Assembly (NCBI GenBank): GCA_030167125.1
Contig: CP126531.1
Coordinates: forward strand, 186,001-250,000
From: Rhodanobacteraceae bacterium
GTDB taxonomy: Bacteria; Pseudomonadota; Gammaproteobacteria; Xanthomonadales; Rhodanobacteraceae
DNA: 64,000 bases
Direction: 5' to 3'
Shown piece after piece: positions 44,646-54,281 of this stretch. The position numbers and the translations under genes are program-made. Each line of letters starts with the position of its first letter. Positions within the stretch are counted from its first letter, which is position 1. The notes under the pieces were generated by a model, which was not told the origin of the DNA, did not search any database, and saw only the letters and a list, made by a program, of their open reading frames with translations.

Positions 44646-45410
44646 TCAGAACCCGCTGGTCTTGCGGTAGTTCGAGTTGACGGTGGTGACTTCGATGATG
44701 TCCTGGCCGCGCGCGTCGAGCGAGGTTCGCGACGGATGGTTGGTGCCGTCCGGCAGCGTCGCGAAATCCACGTGCAGCGTCACCGGATTCCGCGGCGTGT
44801 CGAGATACGATTTTACGCTGAGCGAGCGGATCTTCTTGCTGGCGGTGTCGAAATCGACGGTCATCGAATCGCCCGCCAGCGCGTAGTCGCGGAATACCAG
44901 ATCGACATTGCCGCCGTTCTTGTTGAACGAAACCTTGTGCGCTTCGAAGGCCTTCTGCATTCTTTCAGGCGAAGGCGGCACGTACAGCTTGATGACGCCA
45001 CTCACCTGCTGCATGTAATCCTTCATCTCGGCGGTTTTCTTTTCCTTGATGCGCTGCATCAGGCGGCCACCGCGGCCGCCGCCGGCGGACGCTTGCTGCG
45101 CATCGCCGACCGGCGTCTTGTGTACCTTGCCGTCCGGGCCGTAGAAGCAGTTCGACACCTTGGGCGGGATCTCGCGCCCGTTCGCGGTGACGGACGCGGT
45201 CTCCGTCCACGTGTACTGATGCAGTTTCTGCTGGTTCTCGGCGGCGGACGCCTTGATGGCTTCCAGCTTCTGCTGGAGCATCGACTTCATTCCGCCGCCC
45301 CCGCCCATCTGGGCGATCGCGGCACCGCTCGCGAGAACGGCTGCGCAGGCAAACCCGAACAGTGCGGAATGGACCAGGCCCCGCGCCAGCACGACCGGTG
45401 TGCGTTTCAT
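44646..45410 (-). CDS. Exported protein of unknown function
   Basis: A 254-residue protein with a signal peptide (about 1-33, ending AIA) and a Gly-rich turn (QMGGGGGMKSM). The rest is a mixture of strands and basic helices (KEKKTAEMKDYMQQVSG), ending in strands VTLHVDFATLPDGTNHPS. The overall shape suggests a LolA-like or other beta-rich periplasmic fold, but I have no family match. A strong GGAGGGTGATCTC ribosome site precedes the ATG. It follows the DegP-like gene's start by 58 bases on the same strand, so it is probably upstream in the same operon. Confidence 0.65.
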   Translation of the reverse strand: MKRTPVVLARGLVHSALFGFACAAVLASGAAIAQMGGGGGMKSMLQQKLEAIKASAAENQQKLHQYTWTETASVTANGREIPPKVSNCFYGPDGKVHKTPVGDAQQASAGGGRGGRLMQRIKEKKTAEMKDYMQQVSGVIKLYVPPSPERMQKAFEAHKVSFNKNGGNVDLVFRDYALAGDSMTVDFDTASKKIRSLSVKSYLDTPRNPVTLHVDFATLPDGTNHPSRTSLDARGQDIIEVTTVNSNYRKTSGF

Positions 45411-45639
45411 GAGATCACCCTCCCGTAGTGCTCCGGACGGAGCAATGGAACAGCGGATACGGCAGCGTCTGAATCCCAAGCGGCTAGCATACAGACCGCA
45501 AGTGGTCAACTTCAACATGGCTCGAAAATGTGAAGGACGCCACATTTTTGTTGACACCGTGCCGCGACAGTGCCATAACGCGCTTCGCGGTTCGGGCTGC
45601 AGTCGCCTTTCTGGCTTCGCGCGATGCTGGGGGTGTGGA

Positions 45640-46074
45640 ATGCGTGGACTCGTTCTCGGCGCGTTTCTTGCGGTGCTCGGCGTTTCAGCCGCGGTCATTG
45701 CGGCCAGCGCGGGCGATGCGATCAACGGCACCTGGCTGACCGCCGACGGCACTTCCAAGGTGCAGATCTCCAACGCCAACGGCGTCGTCGAGGGCCACAT
45801 CGTGTGGCTGAAGGATCCGGGGGGCGCGGACGGGAAGCCGAAAGTGGATGCTCACAATCCCGACGCGTCATTGCGCAGCCGGCCGATCATGGGACTCGCG
45901 GTGCTGACCGGCTTTCACTATGCCGGCAACAACACCTGGGAAGGCGGCACGGTCTACACGCCGTCGACCGGCAAGTCGTACCCATGCAAGTTGACGCTGG
46001 CCCCCGACGGTTCGCTGAAGCTGACGGTCGGCGGCGGCGTGTTCGGACGCACGCTCACCTGGACGAAAACATAG
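45640..46074 (+). CDS. DUF2147 family exported protein
   Basis: A 144-residue protein with a signal peptide (about 1-22, ending ASA) and a DUF2147 domain: INGTWLTADGTSKVQISNANG, HIVWLKDP, GLAVLTGFHYAGNNTWEGG and YTPSTGKSYPCKLTLAPDGSL. DUF2147 proteins are small lipocalin-like beta-barrels found in the periplasm; their ligand is unknown. The ATG at 45640 follows a weak GGGGGTG. It is preceded by a 229-bp gap shared with the divergent exported protein. Confidence 0.8.
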   Translation: MRGLVLGAFLAVLGVSAAVIAASAGDAINGTWLTADGTSKVQISNANGVVEGHIVWLKDPGGADGKPKVDAHNPDASLRSRPIMGLAVLTGFHYAGNNTWEGGTVYTPSTGKSYPCKLTLAPDGSLKLTVGGGVFGRTLTWTKT

Positions 46075-46133
46075 ACGCCAACGAGTGGCAAAGCGCTTGA
46101 CGGTTTCCCTCGGTCGATCCTGAGGAGGCTTCC

Positions 46134-46487
46134 ATGCAAGTGTTCACCCGTGTACTCGTGGCAGTCGCGGCATGCGCCGCCATCGCAGGTTGCGCCACCA
46201 CCACCGCCGAAATGGTGTCCCGGCCGCAAACCGGCGCCTACGCGCCCACAGCGGGCCCTGATTTCGGATTGATCCGTTTCCTCGCCGACGGCAGTACCGC
46301 CGACCAGGACGCAAGGCAGCAGGATGCGTATCGCCAGATGCACGACGCCTGCGGCGGCCATTACCGCGTGCTTGGCAAAGGTTCGCGGAGCCAGTTGAAC
46401 TTGTCGGCGGCGGGACCGTGGGGGCATCGCGGCATGGCCAGCAGCGAGAACTACGTGTACATCAAGTTCGTCTGCACGCGCGACTGA
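46134..46487 (+). CDS. Small lipoprotein of unknown function
   Basis: A 117-residue protein with an N-terminal signal and lipobox IAGC (Cys at about residue 20), so it should be lipid-anchored. The mature part includes PDFGLIRFLADGSTADQDARQ, a Cys-Gly-Gly pair and NYVYIKFVCTRD at the end. I do not recognise a family. A good GAGGAGGC ribosome site precedes the ATG. It follows the DUF2147 gene by 59 bases and may share its transcript. Confidence 0.65.
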   Translation: MQVFTRVLVAVAACAAIAGCATTTAEMVSRPQTGAYAPTAGPDFGLIRFLADGSTADQDARQQDAYRQMHDACGGHYRVLGKGSRSQLNLSAAGPWGHRGMASSENYVYIKFVCTRD

Positions 46488-46598
46488 CCACTGCGCAAGT
46501 GAAAATTGCTAGATCAATGTCCACCGCAAAGACACCACATTCCGGCGTCACGGAATGATGACAAGCAAGCCAGGCCGCAATGAAGGAGGAGATGAGTC

Positions 46599-47021
46599 GT
46601 GAGCGATTCGATTCCTTGGCGCATCCTTCGCTATCTTTTCGCGGCGTATTACCTGCTCGTTGGCATCTACCTCGCGTTGTCGCTCGCCGGCGTCATCGCA
46701 GCGCCGCATCCAAAAGTCAGCGCCGCGTCCGCGGCATTCCAAGGCGCCTTGGGCAAAACGGGATTCATGTTCCCCTTGCTCGCGTTTACCTATGTAGCAG
46801 CAGCCTGCGCGCTGTTTTCCGTCCGCACCGCGCCCCTTGGCTTGGTACTCCTTGCTCCCGTTGCAGTGATCATCTTTTTCACGGACACGCTCCTGGATAC
46901 GGCTTGGCTCTTCGGCACGCTCAATTCCGCGGTCTTGGCGGCTTTGGCGTGGCATTTCCGGGCTGCATACCGTCCCCTCTTCTCCTACTCGGGTGGGCTG
47001 CAAAGTGCGCACTCGGCTTGA
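46599..47021 (+). CDS. Small four-helix membrane protein of unknown function
   Basis: A 140-residue protein with four predicted membrane helices (about 10-33, 53-73, 80-97 and 102-122), rather like DoxX-type or DUF4149-type proteins in outline, but no motif clinches this. The start is a GTG at 46599 with a clear AAGGAGGAGATGAGTC ribosome site. It overlaps the start of the next lipoprotein gene. Confidence 0.6.
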   Translation: MSDSIPWRILRYLFAAYYLLVGIYLALSLAGVIAAPHPKVSAASAAFQGALGKTGFMFPLLAFTYVAAACALFSVRTAPLGLVLLAPVAVIIFFTDTLLDTAWLFGTLNSAVLAALAWHFRAAYRPLFSYSGGLQSAHSA

Positions 47022-47730
47022 GCAAACCCTGATCTTGCTGCGTCTGATCCGTGACTGTGCCCTCGCGGTGACGCTCGCGATGTTGTGCGCGTCGTGCGCG
47101 ACGCCCGAGGCGAAACCGTCTCGCGCTTCGGAGCAACCGGCCCATTCCGGATTCCTTGCCGACTACGGCTTGTTGCAGGCCGATCCGAACGACGCTGGTT
47201 ACCGGCATTACGTCGCGCCGGGTTTCGATCCCGCGAAGTACCGCAAATTCATCATCGACACGCCCCAGGTCATCGTCAACACGAACGGTGAGTATCAACC
47301 GTTGGATCCGGCGCGACTGGCCGACATCCAGCAGTACTACCAGGCGGTGATGTCGGTGGCGCTGGGTCAGCACTACCAGGTGGTGACCGAACCCGGTCCG
47401 GGCGTGGCACGGCTGCGCGTTGCGGTGGTCGGCGTGGTGGAAGTGAATCCCGCGCTGAAGCCGCGCGACCTGATTCCCGTCAGCGCGTTGTTCAAGGTGG
47501 CGCGCGCGGCGGCCGGCAAGAATCCGCAGGTGCTGCGCGTGTCCATCGAAAGCGAGGCGCTGGATTCCGAAACCGGCGCGGTGCTGGGCGAAACCGTGGA
47601 CAGCCGCGAGAGCACCGCGACCGTGACCAAGGGCGATGCGCCGGCATCCGGGCAGGTGCACGAATTGATTGATTTCTGGGTGAAGCGGTTCGTGGCGAAA
47701 CTCGACAAGGCGAACGGCTTCACCCAATAG
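47005..47730 (+). CDS. DUF3313-like lipoprotein
   Basis: The roughly 241-residue protein has a signal with lipobox LCASC (Cys near residue 32) and a mature domain of DUF3313 character: HSGFLADYGLLQADPNDAGYRHYVAPG, then FIIDTPQVIVN, and QYYQAVMSVALGQHYQVV. DUF3313 proteins are small outer-membrane lipoproteins of unknown role. The start is uncertain: GTG at 47005 is preceded by GGGTGGG and is used here, GTG at 46993 is possible. It overlaps the preceding membrane protein gene by 17 bases. RND efflux genes follow 95 bases later. Confidence 0.7.
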   Translation: MRTRLEQTLILLRLIRDCALAVTLAMLCASCATPEAKPSRASEQPAHSGFLADYGLLQADPNDAGYRHYVAPGFDPAKYRKFIIDTPQVIVNTNGEYQPLDPARLADIQQYYQAVMSVALGQHYQVVTEPGPGVARLRVAVVGVVEVNPALKPRDLIPVSALFKVARAAAGKNPQVLRVSIESEALDSETGAVLGETVDSRESTATVTKGDAPASGQVHELIDFWVKRFVAKLDKANGFTQ

Positions 47731-47825
47731 TTCCTGACCCGCGCCGTTACCGATGACCGCGCATCGGTATGTCTGCCCGTTACGGTGCTGCTGACCCGCC
47801 GCGGCTGCGTTCATGGGAGCAAGGC

Positions 47826-48917
47826 ATGCGGCGAGCTGCGCTTGCGGTTCCGGCACTGATGGTGGCGGTGATCCTGTCCGGGTGCGGACACAAGGCATCC
47901 GGCCCCGAAGATGTGCGCCCGGTGCAGACGGTGGTGGTGGGCCAGTCGCCGACGGCGCTAGGCGCCACGTACTCGGGTGCGATCACCGCGCGCAACCAGA
48001 GTGATCAGGGTTTCCGTGTCGCGGGAACGGTGGTGAAGCGGCTGATCGAAGTCGGCGATCACGTCGCGATCAACCAGCCGTTGCTGCAACTCGACCCCGC
48101 GAATCTCGACCTGAACCAGCAGGCCGCCAAGGCGCAACTCGACGCCGCGCGCAGCAAGGCGGAGCAGTCGAAGGTCAACCTCGACCGCGACGCGCAATTG
48201 CTGAAACAGGAATTCATCAGCCAGGCCGAGTACGACCGCGACAAGGTCGATCTGGACACCGCGACCTCGCAGCTGCAGATGGCGCAGGCGCAATACGACG
48301 AAGCGACCAACCAGGCCGGCTACGGAACGTTGCGCGCGGCGGTAGCCGGCATCGTCACGACGATCAACGTGGACGTGGGTGACGTCGTCAACACTGGCAA
48401 AAGTGCGGTGACGATTGCGAAGGATGGCGATCGCGAAGTGGTGATCGATGTGCCGGAGTCGCGCGTCGACCAGGTGCGCGACGCAAAAGATTTGTACGTG
48501 ACCCTGTGGGCGAACCCCGGCAAGAAATATCGCGCCAACCTGCGCCGCATCGATCCCGACACCGACCCGACCACGCGCACCTACGACGCGTACGTGACGG
48601 TGCTGCAGCCCGACCCCGCGGTGCTGCTCGGCATGACCGCCTACGTGCATGTACCCGAAGCCGCCGCGGGCAGCACCTTCACGCTGCCGTTGACCGCGAT
48701 CGTCGAGAAGCCGGATGGTCCGCACGTGTGGCTGGTGGACCGGAACGCGTCGACGGTTTCCCTGCACGCGGTGAAGGTGCTGACGATCAGCGGCAACGTC
48801 GCGCTGGTCGGTGATGGCTTGCAGAACGGCGACACCGTCGTCACCGCGGGCGCGAACCTGCTGCACGAAGGCCAGGCGGTGCGCCCGGTCGGGACTTACG
48901 GCGTGCAGGATCGTTGA
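47826..48917 (+). CDS. RND efflux periplasmic adaptor, lipoprotein
   Basis: A 363-residue membrane fusion protein that joins the inner-membrane pump to the outer-membrane channel. It has a lipobox (LSGC, Cys near 20), a barrel-sandwich start (VKRLIEVGDHVAINQPLLQLD), a helical hairpin (about 90-135 with KSKVNL...EAT) and the beta-barrel region (VPESRVDQVRDAKDLYVTL). The ribosome site is GGAGCAAGGC. It is separated by three bases from the pump gene, so it is clearly co-translated. Confidence 0.93.
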   Translation: MRRAALAVPALMVAVILSGCGHKASGPEDVRPVQTVVVGQSPTALGATYSGAITARNQSDQGFRVAGTVVKRLIEVGDHVAINQPLLQLDPANLDLNQQAAKAQLDAARSKAEQSKVNLDRDAQLLKQEFISQAEYDRDKVDLDTATSQLQMAQAQYDEATNQAGYGTLRAAVAGIVTTINVDVGDVVNTGKSAVTIAKDGDREVVIDVPESRVDQVRDAKDLYVTLWANPGKKYRANLRRIDPDTDPTTRTYDAYVTVLQPDPAVLLGMTAYVHVPEAAAGSTFTLPLTAIVEKPDGPHVWLVDRNASTVSLHAVKVLTISGNVALVGDGLQNGDTVVTAGANLLHEGQAVRPVGTYGVQDR

Positions 48918-48920
48918 GCG

Positions 48921-51900
48921 ATGTCGAACACCAACCTGTCCGCGTGGGCGCTCAAGCACCAGCAGTTCATCCTGTTCTCGATCATCATCCTGCTGATCGG
49001 CGGCGTCTATTCGTACACGCACCTGGGCCAGGAAGAAGACCCCGGTTTCACGGTGCGCAGCATGGTCGTGCAGGCGTACTGGCCGGGCGCGACGCTCGAG
49101 CAGATGCAGCAACAGGTCACCGACAAGCTTGAGAAGAAGCTGCAGAGCGTCTCCGAAATCGACTACGTCAAGAGCTTCGTCGAGGCTGGCCAGACGCAAC
49201 TGACCGTCACGCTGCGCGATGACACACCGCCCGAGCAGGTGCCGGAAGTCTGGTACCAGGTGCGCAAGAAGATCGGCGACATCGCGTATTCGCTGCCGCA
49301 GGGCGTGCGCGGGCCGTTCTTCAACGATGAGTTCGGCACCACCTTCGGCAACATCTATGCGCTGACCGCCGACGGCTTCAACTACGCGCAGATGAAGGTG
49401 TTCGCGGAATCGGCACGCGACGAGTTCCTGCGCGTGCCGAACGTCGACCAGGTGAACCTGGTCGGCACGCAGGACCAGCGCATCTATATCGAATATTCCA
49501 ACGCGAAGCTGTCGACGCTCGGCATCAATCCCGACCAGATCGTCGCGACGCTGAAAACCGTCAACGGCGTGGAACCCGCCGGCGTAGTCCAGACACGCGA
49601 CGAACAGATCCAGTTGAACGTCAGTGGCGATTTCGATTCGGTGCAGGGCATCCGCAACATCGGCATCTACGCGAACGGACACATGTTCCGGTTGGGCGAC
49701 GTCGCCACGGTCAAACGCGGCTACGTCGATCCGCCGCAGCTCAGGATGTTCTTCAACGGCCAACCGGCGATCGGACTCGCGATCAGCATGCGCACCGGTG
49801 GTGACGTGCTGCGGCTCGGCAAGGACTTGAACGCCGCCGCCGCGCGCCTCGAAAGCAACTTCCCGGTCGGCGTGAAGCTCAACACCGTGTCCGACCAGCC
49901 GAAGGTCGTGAAATCCGCGGTCGGCGAATTTTCCGACAGCCTGTACGAAGCCGTGGGCATCGTGCTGCTGGTGTGCTTCCTTTCGCTCGGCGTGCGCACC
50001 GGCTTCGTCGTGGCGCTGTGCATTCCATTCGTGTTGGCGGTGGTGTTCCTGGTCATGTACCTCCTGGGCATCGACCTGCAGCGCATCTCGCTGGGCGCGC
50101 TGATCATCGCGCTGGGCCTGCTGGTGGACGACGCGATCATTTCCGTGGAAATGATGGTGCTGAAACTGGAGGAAGGCTGGGACCACGTCCGCGCGGCCAC
50201 TTTCGCCTACACCGCCACCGCGTTTCCGATGTTGACCGGCACGCTGATCACGGTCGCGGGCTTCCTGCCCGTCGCGATTTCCAAATCCGGTTCGGCGGAA
50301 TACACGCGCTCGCTGTTCGAAGTGGTCGGCATCGCGCTGGTCGTCTCGTGGTTCGTGGCGGTGCTGGTCACGCCGTATCTCGGCTTCAAGCTGCTGCCGG
50401 ATTTCAAGCCGAAGCCCGGCGAGAACACGGATGTGTACCAGCGCCCGTTCTACCGTTGGTTCCGCAAGCGCGTGAGCTGGTGCCTTGATCATCGGCTACT
50501 GGTGATCGGCGTGACGGTGATCCTGTTCGTGTTGTCGCTCGGGTTGTTCAAGCTGATCCCGCAGCAGTTCTTTCCGTCCTCCGATCGTCCGGAACTGATC
50601 GTCGATTTGTGGATGCCGCAGGCGGCGAGCTTCGACGAGATTCAGAAGCAGGCCACGGCGATGCAAAAGGACCTGAAGGATGACTCAGACGTCGTCTCGG
50701 TGACCAGCTACGTCGGCGGCGGCAGCCCGCGCTTCTATCTGCCGCTGAACGTGCAGACGCAGAACAACCTTGCCGAACTGGTGGTGATGACCAAGGGCTA
50801 CAAGCAACGGGAAGGCGTGATGTCGCGGATCCAGGAATTGCTGGACAACGGATTCCCGGCCACGCGCGGCCGCGTCACGCGTCTCGAAAACGGGCCGCCC
50901 GTCGGCTATCCCGTGCAGTTCCGCATCAGCGGCGAGGATGAAGTGCAGCTGCGCAACCTCGCCGAGAAGGTAATGGCGATGGCACGCGCCAATCCCGACA
51001 CCACCGACGTCAACATGGATTGGGGCGAGCGCGTCAAGGTGCTGAAGATCGACATCGACCAGGACAAGGCGCGCGTGCTGGGCGTGAGTTCGAAGAGTGT
51101 TTCGCAGGCGCTGCAGGCGTCGTTGAGCGGCTACGACATCACGCAATACCTCGAAGGCACCGACAGCATCGGCGTGTATGCGCGCCTGCAGTCGCCGGAG
51201 CGCACCGACCTCAACAACATCAAGGACCTCAAGATCTATACGCAGGGCGGCCACTTCGTGCCGTTGTCGCAAATCGCGCGGCTGCGGCTGGCCAGCGACG
51301 ACAGCATTCGCTGGCGCCGCAACCGGATTCCCACGATTACCGTGCAGGCCGACGTGCAGAACGGTGCGCAGGGCAACGACGTCGAACACGCACTGTGGTC
51401 GCAGCTCGAACCGATGGTGAAGAAGCTGCCGGCCGGCTACCGCATCGAGATGGGCGGTTCGCTGGAGTCGAGCAGCAAATCGCAGAAGGCCATCAAGACG
51501 ACGATGCCGCTGGTCATCGTGATCGTGCTGTTCCTGCTGATGATCCAGTTGCAGGACATGCGCAGGATGGCGCTGGTACTGCTGACGGCGCCGCTCGGCA
51601 TCATCGGCGTCACCGCGATCATGCTGCTGTTCCGCATACCATTCGGTTTCGTCGCGCTGCTCGGCACCATCGCGCTGTTCGGCATGATCATCCGCAACTC
51701 GGTGATCCTGATCGTGCAGATCGACCATGCACTCGGCGAAGGCGCGACGATGCGCGACGCGATCATCGAATCCACCGTGCATCGTTTCCGGCCGATCCTG
51801 CTGACGGCCGCGGCGGCGGTGCTGGCGATGGTGCCGCTGACCCGATCGGTGTTCTGGGGGCCGATGGCGTGGGCGATCATGGGCGGGCTGACGGTCGCGA

Positions 51901-51983
51901 CGCTGCTGACGCTGCTGTTCCTGCCGACCGCGTTCGCGGTGTGGTTCAAGGCCGCGAAGTCCGGAGAAGCCCATGCGAAATGA
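48921..51983 (+). CDS. RND efflux pump inner-membrane subunit
   Basis: A 1020-residue inner-membrane RND pump with twelve membrane helices and two large periplasmic loops. The proton-relay Asp pair is present in LLVDDAIISVEMM (helix 4), and the second half repeats the plan with GVTAIMLLFRIPFGFVALLG. It is the HAE1-type drug/solute class rather than a metal pump, since the heavy-metal signatures are absent; substrates cannot be predicted. The TolC-family gene that follows overlaps it by 11 bases. Confidence 0.95.
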   Translation: MSNTNLSAWALKHQQFILFSIIILLIGGVYSYTHLGQEEDPGFTVRSMVVQAYWPGATLEQMQQQVTDKLEKKLQSVSEIDYVKSFVEAGQTQLTVTLRDDTPPEQVPEVWYQVRKKIGDIAYSLPQGVRGPFFNDEFGTTFGNIYALTADGFNYAQMKVFAESARDEFLRVPNVDQVNLVGTQDQRIYIEYSNAKLSTLGINPDQIVATLKTVNGVEPAGVVQTRDEQIQLNVSGDFDSVQGIRNIGIYANGHMFRLGDVATVKRGYVDPPQLRMFFNGQPAIGLAISMRTGGDVLRLGKDLNAAAARLESNFPVGVKLNTVSDQPKVVKSAVGEFSDSLYEAVGIVLLVCFLSLGVRTGFVVALCIPFVLAVVFLVMYLLGIDLQRISLGALIIALGLLVDDAIISVEMMVLKLEEGWDHVRAATFAYTATAFPMLTGTLITVAGFLPVAISKSGSAEYTRSLFEVVGIALVVSWFVAVLVTPYLGFKLLPDFKPKPGENTDVYQRPFYRWFRKRVSWCLDHRLLVIGVTVILFVLSLGLFKLIPQQFFPSSDRPELIVDLWMPQAASFDEIQKQATAMQKDLKDDSDVVSVTSYVGGGSPRFYLPLNVQTQNNLAELVVMTKGYKQREGVMSRIQELLDNGFPATRGRVTRLENGPPVGYPVQFRISGEDEVQLRNLAEKVMAMARANPDTTDVNMDWGERVKVLKIDIDQDKARVLGVSSKSVSQALQASLSGYDITQYLEGTDSIGVYARLQSPERTDLNNIKDLKIYTQGGHFVPLSQIARLRLASDDSIRWRRNRIPTITVQADVQNGAQGNDVEHALWSQLEPMVKKLPAGYRIEMGGSLESSSKSQKAIKTTMPLVIVIVLFLLMIQLQDMRRMALVLLTAPLGIIGVTAIMLLFRIPFGFVALLGTIALFGMIIRNSVILIVQIDHALGEGATMRDAIIESTVHRFRPILLTAAAAVLAMVPLTRSVFWGPMAWAIMGGLTVATLLTLLFLPTAFAVWFKAAKSGEAHAK

Positions 51984-53355
51984 GCATCGCGCGAACGCCT
52001 GGACTCTCCGTGGCTGCATCGCCGCCGGTTTGTTGCTGAGCGCATCGGCCGCGCACGCGATGGATTTCAGCACCGCCGTGCAAAAGGCGCAGGCTTTCGA
52101 TCCCACCACGCAGGCGGCGAACTACGCGTACCTCGCCGGCGTCGAGAAGGGCAAGCAGGGCACGGCGTTGTATTTCCCGCAGATCAACGCCACCGCCAAC
52201 TACAACCACCTGCACCTCAATTCGGAATCCACGCTCGACCTGCCGCCGTTCTTTCCGACCGACGTGCTGATCGGCAACTCCAGTGGCTATCTGCACGGAT
52301 TCGGCGTGACGCTGGTGCAACCGATCTACAACGCTGCCGTGTTCGCAGGCGCGGCGGAATTGAAGGACCAGGCGAAACTGGCCGGGCTGCAAAAGCAGGG
52401 CGCCGATGCCAACCTGGTGTTGCGCGTGGCGCAGGCCTACTTTGGCGTGCTGATGGCCGAGGACAACCTCGAACTCACCCGAAAACAGAAGGCGGCGATC
52501 GCGCAACAACTCGCGAGCGCGCAGGCGCGCTTCAAGGCCGGCAAGACCAACGTCACCGACGTGCGCGACGCTGAAGCGCGCTACCAGGGCGTGCTTGCGC
52601 AGGAAATTGCGGCGGTCAACGGCCTTGCCGTGCAACAGGATCAATTCGCCAGCATCGTCGGCGCGCCGCCGCAGAACCTCGCCAAGGTACCCGACGATTT
52701 CAAGCCGGCGCCGCCGCAGCCTGACGATCTGGATACGTGGCTCGCGTGGGGCCGCCAGGACAACCTCAACGTGCAGGGCGCGCGCGTGCAATTGGACGTC
52801 GACAACCATGAGGTCGACAAGTACCGGCTGCGCAGCCGGCCGCAATTGAACCTCGTCGCGAGCTATCAGGACATGCGCCAGAGCGGCACACTGCCGATCC
52901 TGGTTTCGCCCGACCACAGCCAACAGACCATCGTCGGCTTGCAGCTTTCGGTGCCGCTGTTCGCAGGCGGCAGTTACCAATCGAAATATCGCGAAGCGGT
53001 CGCCAACGTCGGGCAGGCGACTTACCAGTTGCAGGCCACGGTTGCGAGCACCGACGTGCAGGTGAAGCAGCAATTCCTCAACGTCGAAATCGGTGCGCAG
53101 CAGGTGACTGCGTTGCAGCAGGCGGTCGTCGCGGCGAAGTCGTCGCTGGATGCCACCACGCTGGGCTTGAAGGTCGGCAAGAAAACCACGCTCGACGTGT
53201 TGAATGCCCAGCAGCAGTATTTCTCGGCCCAGCAGAATCTCGATGGCGCGCGCTATCAATACCTGGTGGCGCGGCTCAATCTTGCTGCGCTGGTCAATCG
53301 GCTCGGCGAAGACGACATTCGCGCGGTCAACGGCTATTTGACCGCGTCGCCATGA
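51973..53355 (+). CDS. TolC-family outer-membrane channel protein
   Basis: A 460-residue outer-membrane efflux protein with a signal peptide (ending AHA near residue 25), and the TolC repeat helices: AQAYFGVLMAEDNLELTRKQ and QQFLNVEIGAQQVTALQQAVVAAK. The two homologous halves are both complete. Encoded with the adaptor and the pump, it completes a tripartite efflux system, and its start overlaps the pump gene by 11 bases. Confidence 0.93.
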   Translation: MRNEHRANAWTLRGCIAAGLLLSASAAHAMDFSTAVQKAQAFDPTTQAANYAYLAGVEKGKQGTALYFPQINATANYNHLHLNSESTLDLPPFFPTDVLIGNSSGYLHGFGVTLVQPIYNAAVFAGAAELKDQAKLAGLQKQGADANLVLRVAQAYFGVLMAEDNLELTRKQKAAIAQQLASAQARFKAGKTNVTDVRDAEARYQGVLAQEIAAVNGLAVQQDQFASIVGAPPQNLAKVPDDFKPAPPQPDDLDTWLAWGRQDNLNVQGARVQLDVDNHEVDKYRLRSRPQLNLVASYQDMRQSGTLPILVSPDHSQQTIVGLQLSVPLFAGGSYQSKYREAVANVGQATYQLQATVASTDVQVKQQFLNVEIGAQQVTALQQAVVAAKSSLDATTLGLKVGKKTTLDVLNAQQQYFSAQQNLDGARYQYLVARLNLAALVNRLGEDDIRAVNGYLTASP

Positions 53356-53365
53356 CGGATGACGG

Positions 53366-54193
53366 ATGAGCATGAAACGCCAGGCAACGATGGTTCGCGC
53401 GATGTTCGCATTTGCGGTTTCGTTCCTTGCGATCGCGATGCCGGCGCACGCCGCGCAGCCGGACCCATGGGACGGCCGCTGGCACTACACGATCAGTCCG
53501 TACGCGTGGCTGCCCGGCATCGATGCGACGCTGCGGTTCCAGGTCGCCAATTCGACCGTGCTGAGCCAGTCGACCGGCGACATCTGGGACAACCTGGGCG
53601 GCGCGTTCGAGCTGATGGGTTCGGCGCGCAAGGGTCGCTGGGGCGTGTACGCCGATTTCGACTGGGTCGACTTCAGCGGCATGGAAGGGCGCGCGACCAC
53701 GATCGGCAGGACAGGCGTGCCGGTCCAGTTCGCTGATCGCTGGGACATGCAGGGCGCGATGGCCAACGTGGACGGCATCTACACCCTTGGGCACGGACGA
53801 TCCGGCTACGCCGACCTGCTGTTCGGCGTGCGTTACGTATGGCTGGAAGGTTCGCTCAATTGGGACTTTGCGGTGGGCGAAAACGGCGGTGCCATTGATT
53901 TCGCGCGCAGCGGCAGCCGCAGCCGCAACGCACACTTCGTCAACCCGGTGATCGGCGTGCGCGGACGCTGGCTGCCATTCCACGGAAAGTTCTTCATTCC
54001 GTATCAGGTTGATTACGGCACCGCCGGTTCGACCTCATCGGCGCAGGCCAGCATCGGCGCCGGACTCGCGTTCGGCTGGGGCGACGTGGCGCTGTCGTGG
54101 CGCGAGATCTGGCTGGATCAACACGCCGACGCATCGATCCTGAAACAAGTCACCCTGAGCGGCCCGAGCCTGCGGCTGGCTTGGCACTTTTGA
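53366..54193 (+). CDS. Outer-membrane beta-barrel protein
   Basis: A 275-residue protein with a signal peptide (about 1-29, ending AHA) and alternating amphipathic strands (WHYTISPYAWLPGIDATLRF, ARKGRWGVYADFDWVDFSG, LLFGVRYVWLEGSLNWDF). It ends with Phe (LRLAWHF), the usual Omp85/BAM recognition signal for barrel insertion. It is ten bases after the TolC gene and likely belongs to the efflux operon. No family more specific than an outer-membrane barrel is recognised. Confidence 0.8.
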   Translation: MSMKRQATMVRAMFAFAVSFLAIAMPAHAAQPDPWDGRWHYTISPYAWLPGIDATLRFQVANSTVLSQSTGDIWDNLGGAFELMGSARKGRWGVYADFDWVDFSGMEGRATTIGRTGVPVQFADRWDMQGAMANVDGIYTLGHGRSGYADLLFGVRYVWLEGSLNWDFAVGENGGAIDFARSGSRSRNAHFVNPVIGVRGRWLPFHGKFFIPYQVDYGTAGSTSSAQASIGAGLAFGWGDVALSWREIWLDQHADASILKQVTLSGPSLRLAWHF

Positions 54194-54281
54194 TCGGCAC
54201 TCCGCCTGCTGCGATGGTGAGTTGCATCCGTGGGACGGGAAACGATCCGCTGGTGACCGTGAGCTTGTCCGGCAGGTTTCG

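Noticed and set aside
54194..54281. The gap before the large c-di-GMP gene checked for a GEMM riboswitch or small RNA
   Set aside because: No conserved riboswitch core is visible, and it is the 3' side of the convergent genes, so a leader element would be out of place.
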